Positions 7,728-16,454 of a DNA stretch of 64,000 bases are shown here, piece by piece. Made by a program: the position numbers and the translations under genes. This DNA is from Actinomycetes bacterium (lineage in GTDB: Bacteria > Actinomycetota > Thermoleophilia > Solirubrobacterales > 70-9), in assembly GCA_016861045.1 (NCBI GenBank), contig BOKP01000001.1, forward strand, positions 685,529 to 749,528, read 5' to 3'. A model generated the notes under the pieces. It was given only the letters and a program-made list of their open reading frames with translations. It ran no database searches and was not told where the DNA came from. Position 1 is the first letter of the stretch. Each line of letters opens with the position of its first letter.

Positions 7728-8936
7728 ATGGCTTCCCCACCGGAGACCGAGATGAAGGCACCCGTCAGCGGCGCCGACCTGATCGCCCGGGCGAAGGCCG
7801 AGATCGAGGAGGTGCAGCCGACCGAGGCCGCCGCCGAGATCGAGTCCGCCGACGTCACGCTCGTCGACGTCCGCGAGCAGACCGAGTTCGAGGAGCGCCA
7901 CATCGACGGCGCGATCCACATCCCCCGCAGCTACCTGGAGTCGCGGTTCGAGCAGTTCGTGCCCGACCGCTCGCGCCGGATCATCCTCTACTGCGCGTCC
8001 GGGATCCGCTCCGCCCTCGCCGCCAAGACGCTTGCCGAGGACCTCGGCTACGAGGACGTTAGCTCGATGGCGGGCGGGATCACCCTGTGGCGGGATCGCG
8101 GCCTGCCGGTCGTCACCCCGCGGTCGCTCACCCAGGAGCAGAAGGAGCGCTACTCGCGGCACATCCTCGTGCCCGAGATCGGCCTCGAGGGCCAGATGAA
8201 GATGCTTGACGCGAAGGTGCTGCTGCTCGGCGCCGGCGGGCTGGGCTCGCCGAGCGCCCTCTATCTGGCGGCGGCGGGGATCGGCACGCTCGGGCTGATC
8301 GACGACGACGTCGTCGACGCCTCCAACCTGCAGCGCCAGGTGATCCACAACACCGACCGGATCGGGGTCCCGAAGACCGAGTCCGCCCGCCTCGCGATCG
8401 AGGCCCTCAACCCCGACGTCGACGTCGTCGAGCACCATGGCCGCCTCGACGCGGGCAACGTGATCGAGCTCCTCTCCGACTACGACGTGATCGTCGACGG
8501 CGCCGACAACTTCCCGACCCGTTACCTGCTCAACGACGCCTCCGTGCGCCTGCGCAAGCCGGTCGTCTCCGCCTCGATCCTCTCCTTCGACGGGCAGCTC
8601 TCGACCTTCGTCCCCTACGAGGGGCCCTGCTACCGCTGCCTCTACCCGACGCCACCGCCGCCCGAGCTGGCGCCGAGCTGCGGGGCCGCCGGCGTCCTCG
8701 GCATGCTGCCGGGCATCATGGGGCTGCTGCAGGCGCTCGAGGTGTTCAAGCTCGTGACCGGAGCGGGCGATCCGCTGATCGGCCGGCTGCTCCTGTTCGA
8801 GGCGCTGGGCACGGAGTTCACCGAGCTCAAGGTCAAGCGCGACCCGGACTGCCCGATCTGCGGCCCGAACGCCCCGCAGATCGCCGACGGCGATCTCGGG
8901 AAGTTCCCCGACTACGACCTCTTCTGCGCCGGCTGA
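7728..8936 (+). CDS. Rhodanese-E1 fusion: sulfur-carrier adenylyltransferase/sulfurtransferase (MoeZ/MoeB-like)
   Basis: 402 residues. The rhodanese domain is N-terminal (about 25-130), with active-site C89 in LYCASGIRSA. A ThiF/MoeB E1-like domain follows (137-370), with the nucleotide loop GAGGLGS at 168-174 and the RYSRH...NLQRQV segments. The structural zinc cysteines are C301/C304 and C375/C378, and another cysteine lies in PSCGAAGVLG (C318). Such proteins adenylate the C-terminal glycine of a ubiquitin-like sulfur carrier and transfer persulfide sulfur to make a thiocarboxylate. MoeZ and MOCS3 carry the rhodanese at the C terminus; here the order is reversed. The CysO-like carrier gene 1.1 kb downstream is the likely partner. 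Confidence 0.9.
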   Translation: MASPPETEMKAPVSGADLIARAKAEIEEVQPTEAAAEIESADVTLVDVREQTEFEERHIDGAIHIPRSYLESRFEQFVPDRSRRIILYCASGIRSALAAKTLAEDLGYEDVSSMAGGITLWRDRGLPVVTPRSLTQEQKERYSRHILVPEIGLEGQMKMLDAKVLLLGAGGLGSPSALYLAAAGIGTLGLIDDDVVDASNLQRQVIHNTDRIGVPKTESARLAIEALNPDVDVVEHHGRLDAGNVIELLSDYDVIVDGADNFPTRYLLNDASVRLRKPVVSASILSFDGQLSTFVPYEGPCYRCLYPTPPPPELAPSCGAAGVLGMLPGIMGLLQALEVFKLVTGAGDPLIGRLLLFEALGTEFTELKVKRDPDCPICGPNAPQIADGDLGKFPDYDLFCAG

Positions 8937-9036
8937 GGCCGGCCGGGCCGGGCGGCGTCCTCGTCGCCTCACGGCCGAAGGCCGCCTCGGATCCTGCGTC
9001 GGGGCTCCCCGGCAGGCGTTAGGCTCGGCGTGACCG

Positions 9037-10020
9037 ATGGGACCGCGTGAGCGCATCGCGAGGGTGAAGCACGGGCTCGGGCGGTTGCGGCCGGCCGTCG
9101 CCGTCGGCCAGATGGCCCATCGCCGGGCGCTGGGGCCGGCGCGCCGCCGCTACCGCGAGCTCGGGCTCCGCAAGCCGTGGTTCGGCTCCGTCAGCCATGC
9201 CGAGGTCGCCGGACGGGGAGCCGGGCAGGCGCGGCTCGATCGCGCGGGGGGAATCGACGAGCTCGAGGCGGACGAGCGCTTCGCCGCGCTCGACCCGAAG
9301 CTGCAGGCGGGACTCCGCGAATGGCCGCGGCGGGGCTACGTGGCCGCCGAGGGGTTCTTCGCGCCCGGCGCGGTGGCGGCGCTCAACGCCGAGATCGATC
9401 GGCTCGTGAGCGGCGGCGAGATCCACCAGCACCACCTCAGCCCGCGGTTCATGAACGTCCACCGCCGCTCGCCCGCGGCCCGCGCCCTCGCCGAGGACCC
9501 GCGCGTGCTCGAGATGATCGAGCTGATCCTCGGGCGGCGGGCAGGCCTGTTCCAGACGATCTGCTTCATCCAGGGCAGCCAGCAGGAGGCGCATTCGGAC
9601 GCGTTCCACATGATGACCGAGCCGCCCGGCTTCCTGGTCGGCGTGTGGATGGCGCTCGAGGACATCGACGAGGGCTGCGGGCCGGTCTTCTACCTGCCCG
9701 GCAGCCACCGGCTGCCCTACGTGATGACCGAGGATCTCGGCCTCGGTCATCCCTCGCGGCTCGTGATCGCCGACAAGGGCGCCGCCTACGTCAACCGGAT
9801 GCGCGCGGTCGTCGGCGACCACGACGCCCAGCCGCTCACCTTCACCGCGAAGGCCGGCGACGTCCTCTTCTGGCATCACAACCTCACCCACGGCGGCTCC
9901 GCCGTGACGCGGCCGGGGGCCACCCGCCGCAGCCTCGTCGGCCACTACTTCGGGGATCGGGTGCTCTGCTATCACGAGGTCACCGAGCGGGCGGCGCGGA
10001 TGCCCGCCGGCTTCGATTGA
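9037..10020 (+). CDS. PhyH-family Fe(II)/2-oxoglutarate oxygenase
   Basis: 327 residues with a phytanoyl-CoA dioxygenase fold from about residue 100. The iron-binding H-x-D motif is in QEAHSDAFHMM, and the distal His and 2-oxoglutarate Arg lie in LTHGGSAVTRPGATRRSLVGHY. The first hundred residues are basic and unplaced. Members hydroxylate small molecules or lipids; the substrate here is unknown. It lies between the E1-like gene and the sulfur-carrier gene with gaps of 100 and 46 bp, so a shared transcript is possible but a role in sulfur metabolism is not implied by its sequence. Confidence 0.8.
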   Translation: MGPRERIARVKHGLGRLRPAVAVGQMAHRRALGPARRRYRELGLRKPWFGSVSHAEVAGRGAGQARLDRAGGIDELEADERFAALDPKLQAGLREWPRRGYVAAEGFFAPGAVAALNAEIDRLVSGGEIHQHHLSPRFMNVHRRSPAARALAEDPRVLEMIELILGRRAGLFQTICFIQGSQQEAHSDAFHMMTEPPGFLVGVWMALEDIDEGCGPVFYLPGSHRLPYVMTEDLGLGHPSRLVIADKGAAYVNRMRAVVGDHDAQPLTFTAKAGDVLFWHHNLTHGGSAVTRPGATRRSLVGHYFGDRVLCYHEVTERAARMPAGFD

Positions 10021-10066
10021 GACGGACGTCGAGCCGTGTCCGCCGCCTGCCTGTAGGGTTCTCGCG

Positions 10067-10351
10067 ATGCCGAAGGTGAAGATCCCACCGGTGCTTCGAG
10101 CCCAGACCGGCGGCGAGTCGATCGTCGAGGTCGAGGGCGAGGACGTGGGCGCGGTGCTGCGCGGCCTCGCCGACGCCCACCCCGGGGTCGGCGGGCAGCT
10201 CTTCGACGAATCCGGCGACCTCAACCGCTACGTCAACGTCTATCTCAACGACGAGGACGTGCGCCTGCTCGGCGGCCTCGGGACCGCCGTCGGCGGCGAC
10301 GACACGGTCGTGATCCTGCCGGCGATGGCCGGCGGCGGGCCGACGGCCTGA
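10067..10351 (+). CDS. cysO: CysO/MoaD/ThiS-like ubiquitin-fold sulfur carrier with C-terminal extension
   Basis: 94 residues with a beta-grasp carrier pattern: KVKIPPVLRAQTGGE, a glycine-rich middle, then DDTVVILPAMAGG. The ending closely follows mycobacterial CysO, whose C-terminal Gly-Gly is thiocarboxylated and delivers sulfur to CysM. Here G89-G90 are not terminal: G91, P92, T93 and A94 follow before the stop. Carriers of this family need an exposed Gly-Gly, so four residues would have to be removed, as the JAMM protein QbsD does for QbsE in thioquinolobactin biosynthesis. A JAMM peptidase is encoded at 21301-21699. The start ATG is preceded by TAGGGTTCTCGCG, with no strong ribosome site. 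Confidence 0.85.
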   Translation: MPKVKIPPVLRAQTGGESIVEVEGEDVGAVLRGLADAHPGVGGQLFDESGDLNRYVNVYLNDEDVRLLGGLGTAVGGDDTVVILPAMAGGGPTA

Positions 10352-10467
10352 CCACTCCTCGCGCCGCGCCGCGCGTTCGCCCCGCGGGCGACGATCGGCG
10401 ACGCGACGGCTCTCCGGCGGCGCTCCGGGCCGGACGAGCGTGCGGGGTCGGCGCGGCGGGAATCGGA

Positions 10468-11583
10468 TCAGTCCGGGGTGCCGCCGGTCAGCCCGGTGAA
10501 GGCGACCCAGGCCGGCTTGGTGTCGCGGTCGGCGTCGACGAGGCCGGCGGAGGCGCACCAGCCGCACTCGCCGACCGCGCTCTCGGTCGAGTCGTGCCAC
10601 GTGTACCAGACGACGCCCTCGAGCCCGAGCTCCTGACGGCGGTCTTGGAGCTCGCTGAACGTCGTGCCGAGGAGCTCCGCCTGCTCCTCCGGGGTCTTGG
10701 CGAGGTCGTTGCCGCTCTTCGGGTTCGACCCCCAGCCGATCTCTGTGGCCCAGATCGGCGCGTCGACGCCGGCGTCCTCGAGCGCCGCCCGGGTCCTCTC
10801 GACCTGGTCGACGACCGCGCCGGTGTCGGGCCCGTACGGGTGGGCCCCGACGATGTCGGCCGCATCGGCGACGCCGTCGATCGCGAACAGGTCGCCGAGG
10901 AAGTCGTAGGAGACGATCGCGCCGTCGGACTGCGGCGTCGCGAACATCCCCGCCGTCATGACAGCGGCCTCCGGGTCGGCCTCCTTCAGCGCCCGCGCCG
11001 ACCGCGTCAGCAGCTCCGCGTAGCTGCCCGGGTCCGGCGTCGGCGTCCAGAACGTCGAGGAGTTCGGCTCGTTCCAGATCTCCCACTCGCGGACCGGCTG
11101 CGGCTCGATGTCGGGGTTCGCCTCGCCGAGCGCGTCCCAGAAGCCGCCGCCGGTTCCGTAACGCTCGCCGGCGGCGGTGAGGAATGCGGCCCACGCGTCG
11201 AGGGCCTCATCCCCGGTCGGGGCGTCGCTGACCTCGGGCGCGTAGATCCCGGGGGTCCCGTAGACGGTGACGAGCGGCTCGATCCCGGCGACCGCGAGCT
11301 GGCTCAGGATCTGGTCGCTCGCCTGCCAGTTGTAGGCGCCTTCGGACGTCTCGATCGCCGACCATTGCAGGACCACGCGAACGGTGCCGACGCCGCCGGC
11401 CCGCATCCGCTCGTAGTCGGTCGCGTTCTGAAGGCCCTCGGGGGCAACGCCGAAGAACGGATCCGCCGTCACCCTCTCCTCCTCGTCCCCTCCTCCGCAT
11501 CCGCCGAGCGTCGACAGCGCGAGCAAGGGCAGCGCGACCAGGGTGGCGAGCGTGCTCGCCCATCCGGTTGCCGGGGGCCTCAC
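10468..11583 (-). CDS. Secreted GH39-like glycoside hydrolase lipoprotein (EPS-associated paralogue 1)
   Basis: 371 residues. A signal peptide ends in the lipobox LGGC with lipidated C29. A TIM-barrel of the GH39/PslG type follows: acid/base E172 in WEIWNEPNSS and nucleophile E281 in IWATEIGWGSN. Near the C terminus is a CGWC motif (340-343) in CGWCASAGLVDADRDTKPAW, also found in the paralogue at 16455-17552. PslG-like enzymes trim exopolysaccharide during secretion, and this gene borders a polysaccharide cassette. Its start overlaps the stop of the upstream 123-residue membrane protein gene by 4 bp, so the two are coupled. Exact substrate unknown. Confidence 0.85.
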   Translation of the reverse strand: MRPPATGWASTLATLVALPLLALSTLGGCGGGDEEERVTADPFFGVAPEGLQNATDYERMRAGGVGTVRVVLQWSAIETSEGAYNWQASDQILSQLAVAGIEPLVTVYGTPGIYAPEVSDAPTGDEALDAWAAFLTAAGERYGTGGGFWDALGEANPDIEPQPVREWEIWNEPNSSTFWTPTPDPGSYAELLTRSARALKEADPEAAVMTAGMFATPQSDGAIVSYDFLGDLFAIDGVADAADIVGAHPYGPDTGAVVDQVERTRAALEDAGVDAPIWATEIGWGSNPKSGNDLAKTPEEQAELLGTTFSELQDRRQELGLEGVVWYTWHDSTESAVGECGWCASAGLVDADRDTKPAWVAFTGLTGGTPD

Positions 11584-11951
11584 GGGCGCCGTCTCGCGTC
11601 AGTGAGGCGGAGCGTGACCGTGGCGAGCGCCAGCGCGACCAGCGCGGCGAGGCCCGCGAGCAGCGACGTCGGGATCGCGCCCGCCGCCTCGGCCGACGCG
11701 GCGAGGGGGCTTGCCGGGGCGTCGGTCTCACCGACCACGCCGAGCTGCCTGGAGTCGGTCCGGGAGACCGGTCCGATCCCCTCGCCGCCGCCCCCGGCCG
11801 CGGAGCCCTCGGACTGGCGGACGCCGGGCAGCTCGAGCACGTACTCGTCGCCGGCAGCCGGAGCCTCCGCGCCCGCTTGCGCGGGGGCGGCGGCGAGCGA
11901 CGCTACGATCGCCAGCGCCAGCCCGGCCGTCAGTCGGGTGGGGAGATCCAT
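11580..11951 (-). CDS. Small secreted, C-terminally membrane-anchored protein
   Basis: 123 residues that I do not recognise. An N-terminal signal peptide (LTAGLALAIVASLAAAPAQAGA) precedes a short extracytoplasmic part containing DEYVLELPGV and a glycine-rich stretch. A single transmembrane helix near residues 93-115 and a basic end (RLTDARRRP) follow. It is translationally coupled by a 4-bp overlap (11580-11583) to the GH39-like lipoprotein gene. Its start is 15 bp from the divergent polymerase gene. The arrangement suggests a surface partner or anchor for the hydrolase; this is inference. The overlap is good evidence that the frame is real. Confidence 0.75.
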   Translation of the reverse strand: MDLPTRLTAGLALAIVASLAAAPAQAGAEAPAAGDEYVLELPGVRQSEGSAAGGGGEGIGPVSRTDSRQLGVVGETDAPASPLAASAEAAGAIPTSLLAGLAALVALALATVTLRLTDARRRP

Positions 11952-11966
11952 GGCCGCAAGACGATA

Positions 11967-13907
11967 GTGAAAGCACGAGTGCCGATCGCCGCGCCGCCCG
12001 GCAGCGGCTGGATCCCCGCGCTGGCGACGGCGATCGTCGTGGTCTCGGTCGCCCTCGCCGGCGGCGGGTACGGGGGCGTCGCGCTCGGCCTCGGCACGAT
12101 CGCGACCTGGATCGCCGTCATCGTGGTCGCCCTCGCGCCGGGCGAGACCCGCGTGCTCTCCCGGCCGTTCGCGGCCGCGCTCGCGGCGCTCGCCCTCCTC
12201 GCCGGGTTCGCGGCGCTGTCGCTTGGCTGGTCGATCGACCGCGACACCGGCTTCGCCGACGTCGTCAGGCTCGGCGCCTATCTCGGCGGCTTCGGGTTGG
12301 CGGGGCTCCTCCTCCGCCCGGGCAGCGGGCGCCCGGCGCTCGCCGGGATCACCGCCGGGCTCGTCGTCGTCTGCCTGCTCGCGCTCGGCAGCCGCCTGCT
12401 CGGCCTCGGCGCCGGCGACGCCCAGCTCGTGGCCACGATGCCTTCGTCGGCGGGACGTCTCAGCTACCCGGTCGGCTACTGGAACGCCCTCGGCTCGATC
12501 GCCGCGATGGCGGTGCCGATGCTCGTCTGGTTCGCGTCGTCGGGGCGCCGGCGCGCGAGCGTCGCGCTCGCGTTCGCCGCGATCCCGCCGGCCCTGCTCA
12601 CCGCCTACATGACCTCCTCGCGGGGAGCGCTGATCGCGGCGGCGATCGGCGTCCTCGTGGTGATCGCCGCGGCGCGGTACCGGACCCGCCCCGTGCTCAC
12701 GACCGCGATCGCCGCGTTGGCGACCGGCCCCGCCGTGCTCGCCGCGGCCCTCGGCGCCGGGATCCTCGACGGGCCGGGCTCGCCTCCGGGCCGCCCGGAG
12801 CTCATCGTCTGCGCCGCCCTGCTGGCCGGGGTCGTGGCCGTGGCGCTCGGCGGGCCGCCGCTGGTCGCGCGCGCCGGCAAGAGCCCGATCCCGGGGTTGC
12901 GGATGCGGCACCTGCTCGCCGCGGCGCTCGTCGCCGTCGTGATGACCGTGGTGCTCGCCGGTCCGGGCAGGATCGCCGGCGACTTCGCGGTCACCTCGGG
13001 GAAGGAGGCGACGGCCGGCGGCAACCAGCTCTCGGTCTCGGGCTCCGGCCGGGCGCAGTTCTGGTCGACGGCGATCGACGCGTTCGCCGCCGATCCGGTT
13101 CACGGGATCGGTACCGGCAGCTTCGGCCTCTGGTGGAACCGGCACGGCAGCCTCGAGACGCCGGTCCGGGACGTGCACTCCGAGCCGATCGAGCTCCTCG
13201 CCGAGCTCGGCCCGGTCGGGCCCCTCGCCTTCCTCGCCTTCTTCGTCGCGGTGGCCGTCGGCGGGATCCCGCGCGCGCGCAATCGCGACGACCCGCCCGC
13301 GGGGGCCGCCCTCGGCCTCGTCGCGACCGGCCTCGTCGGGATCCTCATCGACTGGACCTGGAACGTGCCCGCCGTCGCCGTCCCGATCCTCGTCGCCGCG
13401 GCGGTGCTGAGCGGCCGGTCGCTCGACCCGGCGGTCGCCGCGGGCCGGCCGAGCATGCGGGCGATGCGGGTTCCGGCGCCGGCGCTGGCGGTGGCCGCGG
13501 CGGCACTGGGCGTCGCGGCGATCTGGGCGGGGGGCGTTCTCGCCGTCGCCACGGACCGGCTCGAGGCGAGCAGGGACGCGGTCGCCGCCGGGGACCTGCC
13601 GGCGGCGGCCCGGGCGGTCCGGGCCGCCGCCGCCGCCGAGCCGTGGGCCGCCGAGCCGTGGGTGCGGCTGGCCGAGGTCGAGAAGGCGGCCGGGAACATG
13701 GAGGCGGGCCGGGTGGCGATCAGCAGGGCGATCGAGCTTTCGCCGGACGACTTCCGCTCCTGGCTGCTCGCCTCGACGATCGCCGGTGAGCTCGGCGCCG
13801 AGGCCGTGTTCACCGCCTACGCCGAGCGGGCGCTCGAGCTCGCGCCGCTGGTCGTTCCGCGCGTGTCGATCGAGCCGACCCAGCGTTTCGCCCCGGCCCC
13901 GCAGTGA
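11967..13907 (+). CDS. Wzy/O-antigen ligase-like membrane protein with C-terminal TPR region
   Basis: 646 residues. About a dozen hydrophobic segments run to roughly residue 525, with the Wzy_C-like core YPVGYWNALGSIAAM...YMTSSRGALIAAA and the large loop SGSGRAQFWSTAIDAFAADPVHGIGTGSFGLWWNRHG...VHSEPIELLAELG, typical of O-antigen ligases and polysaccharide polymerases. The last 110 residues form TPR-like helices (AARAVRAAAAAEPWAAEPW...AISRAIELSPDD). It presumably polymerises or transfers the exopolysaccharide at the outer face of the membrane. The start is uncertain: GTG at 11967 and GTG at 11979 are both possible and both lack a clear ribosome site. Confidence 0.88.
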   Translation: MKARVPIAAPPGSGWIPALATAIVVVSVALAGGGYGGVALGLGTIATWIAVIVVALAPGETRVLSRPFAAALAALALLAGFAALSLGWSIDRDTGFADVVRLGAYLGGFGLAGLLLRPGSGRPALAGITAGLVVVCLLALGSRLLGLGAGDAQLVATMPSSAGRLSYPVGYWNALGSIAAMAVPMLVWFASSGRRRASVALAFAAIPPALLTAYMTSSRGALIAAAIGVLVVIAAARYRTRPVLTTAIAALATGPAVLAAALGAGILDGPGSPPGRPELIVCAALLAGVVAVALGGPPLVARAGKSPIPGLRMRHLLAAALVAVVMTVVLAGPGRIAGDFAVTSGKEATAGGNQLSVSGSGRAQFWSTAIDAFAADPVHGIGTGSFGLWWNRHGSLETPVRDVHSEPIELLAELGPVGPLAFLAFFVAVAVGGIPRARNRDDPPAGAALGLVATGLVGILIDWTWNVPAVAVPILVAAAVLSGRSLDPAVAAGRPSMRAMRVPAPALAVAAAALGVAAIWAGGVLAVATDRLEASRDAVAAGDLPAAARAVRAAAAAEPWAAEPWVRLAEVEKAAGNMEAGRVAISRAIELSPDDFRSWLLASTIAGELGAEAVFTAYAERALELAPLVVPRVSIEPTQRFAPAPQ

Positions 13908-13991
13908 CGTGGGCCCGGGCATCTATCCTTCCATCCCGGATGCAGGCACGATTCCGATCACGCAGCGGGTGCGGCTGGAGGGGCGCGCCTG

Positions 13992-15437
13992 ATGCCGAAG
14001 CTCGCCGGCCCTGAGGCGGTCGCCGCGGGCTCGACCGAGCGCCGCGGCCATGCCCCGGTCTGGGTGGCGCCGTTGCGCGCCGCCCGCGGCCATGGGCGCT
14101 GGTGGCGCGACGCCCGCCGCCGCCGGCTGCTGGCCGGGGCCGACGTCGCCGCGGCGGCGGTCGCGACGGCGATCGCGACGGTGCCCGCGACCGGGACCCT
14201 CTGGGGCCTTCTGTTCGTGCCGCTGTGGCCGCTGGTGGCGAAGCTCTTCGGCCTCTACGACCGCGACCATCGCGCCATCCGCCACCTGACCGCCGACGAG
14301 GTGCCGTGGATCCTCGCCTGGGTCGCGCTGACGGCGACGCTCGTCGTGCTGCTGCTGCCGCCGCTGACCCCGGTCGGCGTCCCCGGCATCGGAACCGGCG
14401 TCGCCCTGTTCGTCGCGGCGGCCGCCGCGACGATCGCCTTCCGGGCGCTGACCCGCTGGCTCTGGTGGAGGCTGACGCCGCCGGAGCTCGTCGGGCTCGT
14501 CGGGGACGGGCCGGTGCTGGCCTCGCTGCAGCGGAAGATCGAGCTGTTCCGCGAGATGCATCTCGAGCTCGCGGCGGTACGCGAGATCGCGGCGCTCGGA
14601 ACCGGCCGCGAGCGGGAGCGCGAGCTCGGGGAGCTGACCGACCGCGTCGACCGGATCGTGGTCGCCGCGACCGGCGTCGAGGCGGACCTGATCGGCTATC
14701 TCAAGGACCTCTGCCGCGCCCGCCAGGTGAAGATCAGCGTCGTCTCGCCGCTCCGCGGCAAGGCCCTTCCGTCGGAGCGGTTCGTGCAACTCGCCGACCT
14801 GCCGATCCTCGAGTACAACACGTGGGACCCCTCGCGCTCGTCGCTTCTGATCCGCCGCCTCCTCGACGTCATCGCGGCCTCCGTCGGCCTGCTCCTGTTC
14901 GCCCCCTTCGCGATCGCGATCGCGATCGCGATCAAGCTCGACAGCCCCGGGCCGGTGCTGTTCTCGCAGATCCGGGCCGGCCTCGGAGGGCGGCCGTTCC
15001 GGATGTACAAGCTGCGGACGATGAAGGTCGATGCCGAGGCGAGGCTCGACGAGCTCGTCGACATCGGCCGGCTCGAGGAGCCCGCCTTCAAGCTCCGAGA
15101 CGACCCGCGGGTGACCCGGGTGGGGGCGTTGCTGCGCCGCTTCAGCGTCGACGAGGTCCCGCAGCTCATCAACGTCCTCGTCGGCGAGATGAGCGTCGTC
15201 GGGCCGCGACCGGAGCAGGTCGAGGTGGTCGAGCGCTACACCGACGCCGAGCGCATCCGGCTCAGCGTCAAGCCCGGGGTGACGGGCCCGATGCAGGTGT
15301 TCGGTCGCGGTGAGCTGACCTTCTCGGAACGGCTCGCGGTCGAGATCCAGTACATCGAGAACCCGTCGCTGGGACAGGATTTGCGGATCCTGATCCACAC
15401 GCTGCCGGCCGTCGTGCGCGGCACCGGGGCCTTCTGA
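13992..15437 (+). CDS. Exopolysaccharide polyprenyl glycosylphosphotransferase (WbaP/WcaJ-like)
   Basis: 481 residues. N-terminal membrane helices (about 40-155) precede a CoA-binding-like middle. The conserved C-terminal sugar-transferase domain contains KLDSPGPVLFSQIRAGLGGRPFRMYKLRTM, LRRFSVDEVPQLINVLVGEMSVVGPRPE and KPGVTGPMQVFGRGEL. It starts repeat-unit synthesis by moving a sugar-1-phosphate onto undecaprenyl phosphate. It follows the polymerase gene by 84 bp and precedes the GT2 gene by 10 bp, so the three form one cassette. The family call is firm; the sugar is unknown. Confidence 0.93.
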   Translation: MPKLAGPEAVAAGSTERRGHAPVWVAPLRAARGHGRWWRDARRRRLLAGADVAAAAVATAIATVPATGTLWGLLFVPLWPLVAKLFGLYDRDHRAIRHLTADEVPWILAWVALTATLVVLLLPPLTPVGVPGIGTGVALFVAAAAATIAFRALTRWLWWRLTPPELVGLVGDGPVLASLQRKIELFREMHLELAAVREIAALGTGRERERELGELTDRVDRIVVAATGVEADLIGYLKDLCRARQVKISVVSPLRGKALPSERFVQLADLPILEYNTWDPSRSSLLIRRLLDVIAASVGLLLFAPFAIAIAIAIKLDSPGPVLFSQIRAGLGGRPFRMYKLRTMKVDAEARLDELVDIGRLEEPAFKLRDDPRVTRVGALLRRFSVDEVPQLINVLVGEMSVVGPRPEQVEVVERYTDAERIRLSVKPGVTGPMQVFGRGELTFSERLAVEIQYIENPSLGQDLRILIHTLPAVVRGTGAF

Positions 15438-15447
15438 CCGGCCGGCG

Positions 15448-16413
15448 GTGGCCGTGGCCACGGTGATCGTCCCCTCGCGGGCGCCCGCCGGCGGGCGCCT
15501 CGACCGGCTCCTCGACTCGCTCGCGGCGCAGACGGTCGAGCACGAGACGATCGTGATCGACAACGCCTCGCCCGGCGGGTCGGTGACCGCCACCTGCTCC
15601 CGCTACGGGTTCGCCGAGGCCGTCCCGCTCGAGCGCAACGCCGGCTTCTCCGCCCCGATGAACATCGGCGCCCGCCGCGCCGCCAGCGACACGCTCGTCC
15701 TCCTCAACGACGACTGCGTCTGCGATCCCGACTTCGTCGAGCGCCTCGTCGCGCCGCTCGACCCGGGCTTGGGCGTGGTGATGAGCTCGGGCGTGCTCCG
15801 CGACTGGCGCCATCCCGAGCTCATCGACAGCGCCGGGATGGAGCTCGACAGGACGCTGCTCGTCTACGACTACCTGAACGGGGAGCCGATCGCGGCGGCG
15901 GCGAGTGCCGCCGATCCGATCGGGCCCTCGCCGAAGGCGGCGGCGTACGACCGCGACGCGTTCCTCTCCGTCGGCGGCTTCGACGAGCGCCTGTTCGCCT
16001 ACTGGGAGGACGTCGATCTCGCCCTGCGGATGCTCGAGGCGGGGGGGACCTGCCGGCTCGCGCCCGACGCCTTCGGCACCCACGAGCACTCGGCGACGCT
16101 CGGGTCCGGGTCGAAGGCCAAGAACGCGCTGACCGGCTTCGGGCGGGGCTACGTCCTCCGCAAGTGGAGCGTAGCCTCGCCCTCGCGGCTGCCCTCGATC
16201 CTCGCTCGCGACCTCGTCATCCTCGCCGGCCAGGCGCTCGTCGACCGCACCCTGAGCGGCGCCTCGGGCCGCATCCGCGGCTGGCGGGCCGCGGTCCCCA
16301 CCCACCCCTACCCGGCGGCGACGGCCGCCCGTGGCGGCGGCTCGCCGTACGCGCGGAACCTGCTCCGCCGCCTGCGACGGCGGCGGAAGCTGTCGGCGCC
16401 GGGGCCGGGCTGA
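15448..16413 (+). CDS. Family 2 glycosyltransferase
   Basis: 321 residues with GT-A fold motifs: VATVIVPSRAPAGG, VIDNASPGGS, the DxD-like LVLLNDDCVCDPDFVERL, and FLSVGGFDERLFAYWEDVDLALRM with the catalytic acidic ED. It resembles the rhamnosyl and other inverting transferases that extend lipid-linked repeat units. The GTG start at 15448 lies 10 bp after the glycosylphosphotransferase stop. It is convergent with the second GH39-like gene. Confidence 0.9.
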   Translation: MAVATVIVPSRAPAGGRLDRLLDSLAAQTVEHETIVIDNASPGGSVTATCSRYGFAEAVPLERNAGFSAPMNIGARRAASDTLVLLNDDCVCDPDFVERLVAPLDPGLGVVMSSGVLRDWRHPELIDSAGMELDRTLLVYDYLNGEPIAAAASAADPIGPSPKAAAYDRDAFLSVGGFDERLFAYWEDVDLALRMLEAGGTCRLAPDAFGTHEHSATLGSGSKAKNALTGFGRGYVLRKWSVASPSRLPSILARDLVILAGQALVDRTLSGASGRIRGWRAAVPTHPYPAATAARGGGSPYARNLLRRLRRRRKLSAPGPG

Positions 16414-16454
16414 GGCCGGAGCCGCCGCCGGCTCGCGCCGAGGCGCGCCGCCGG

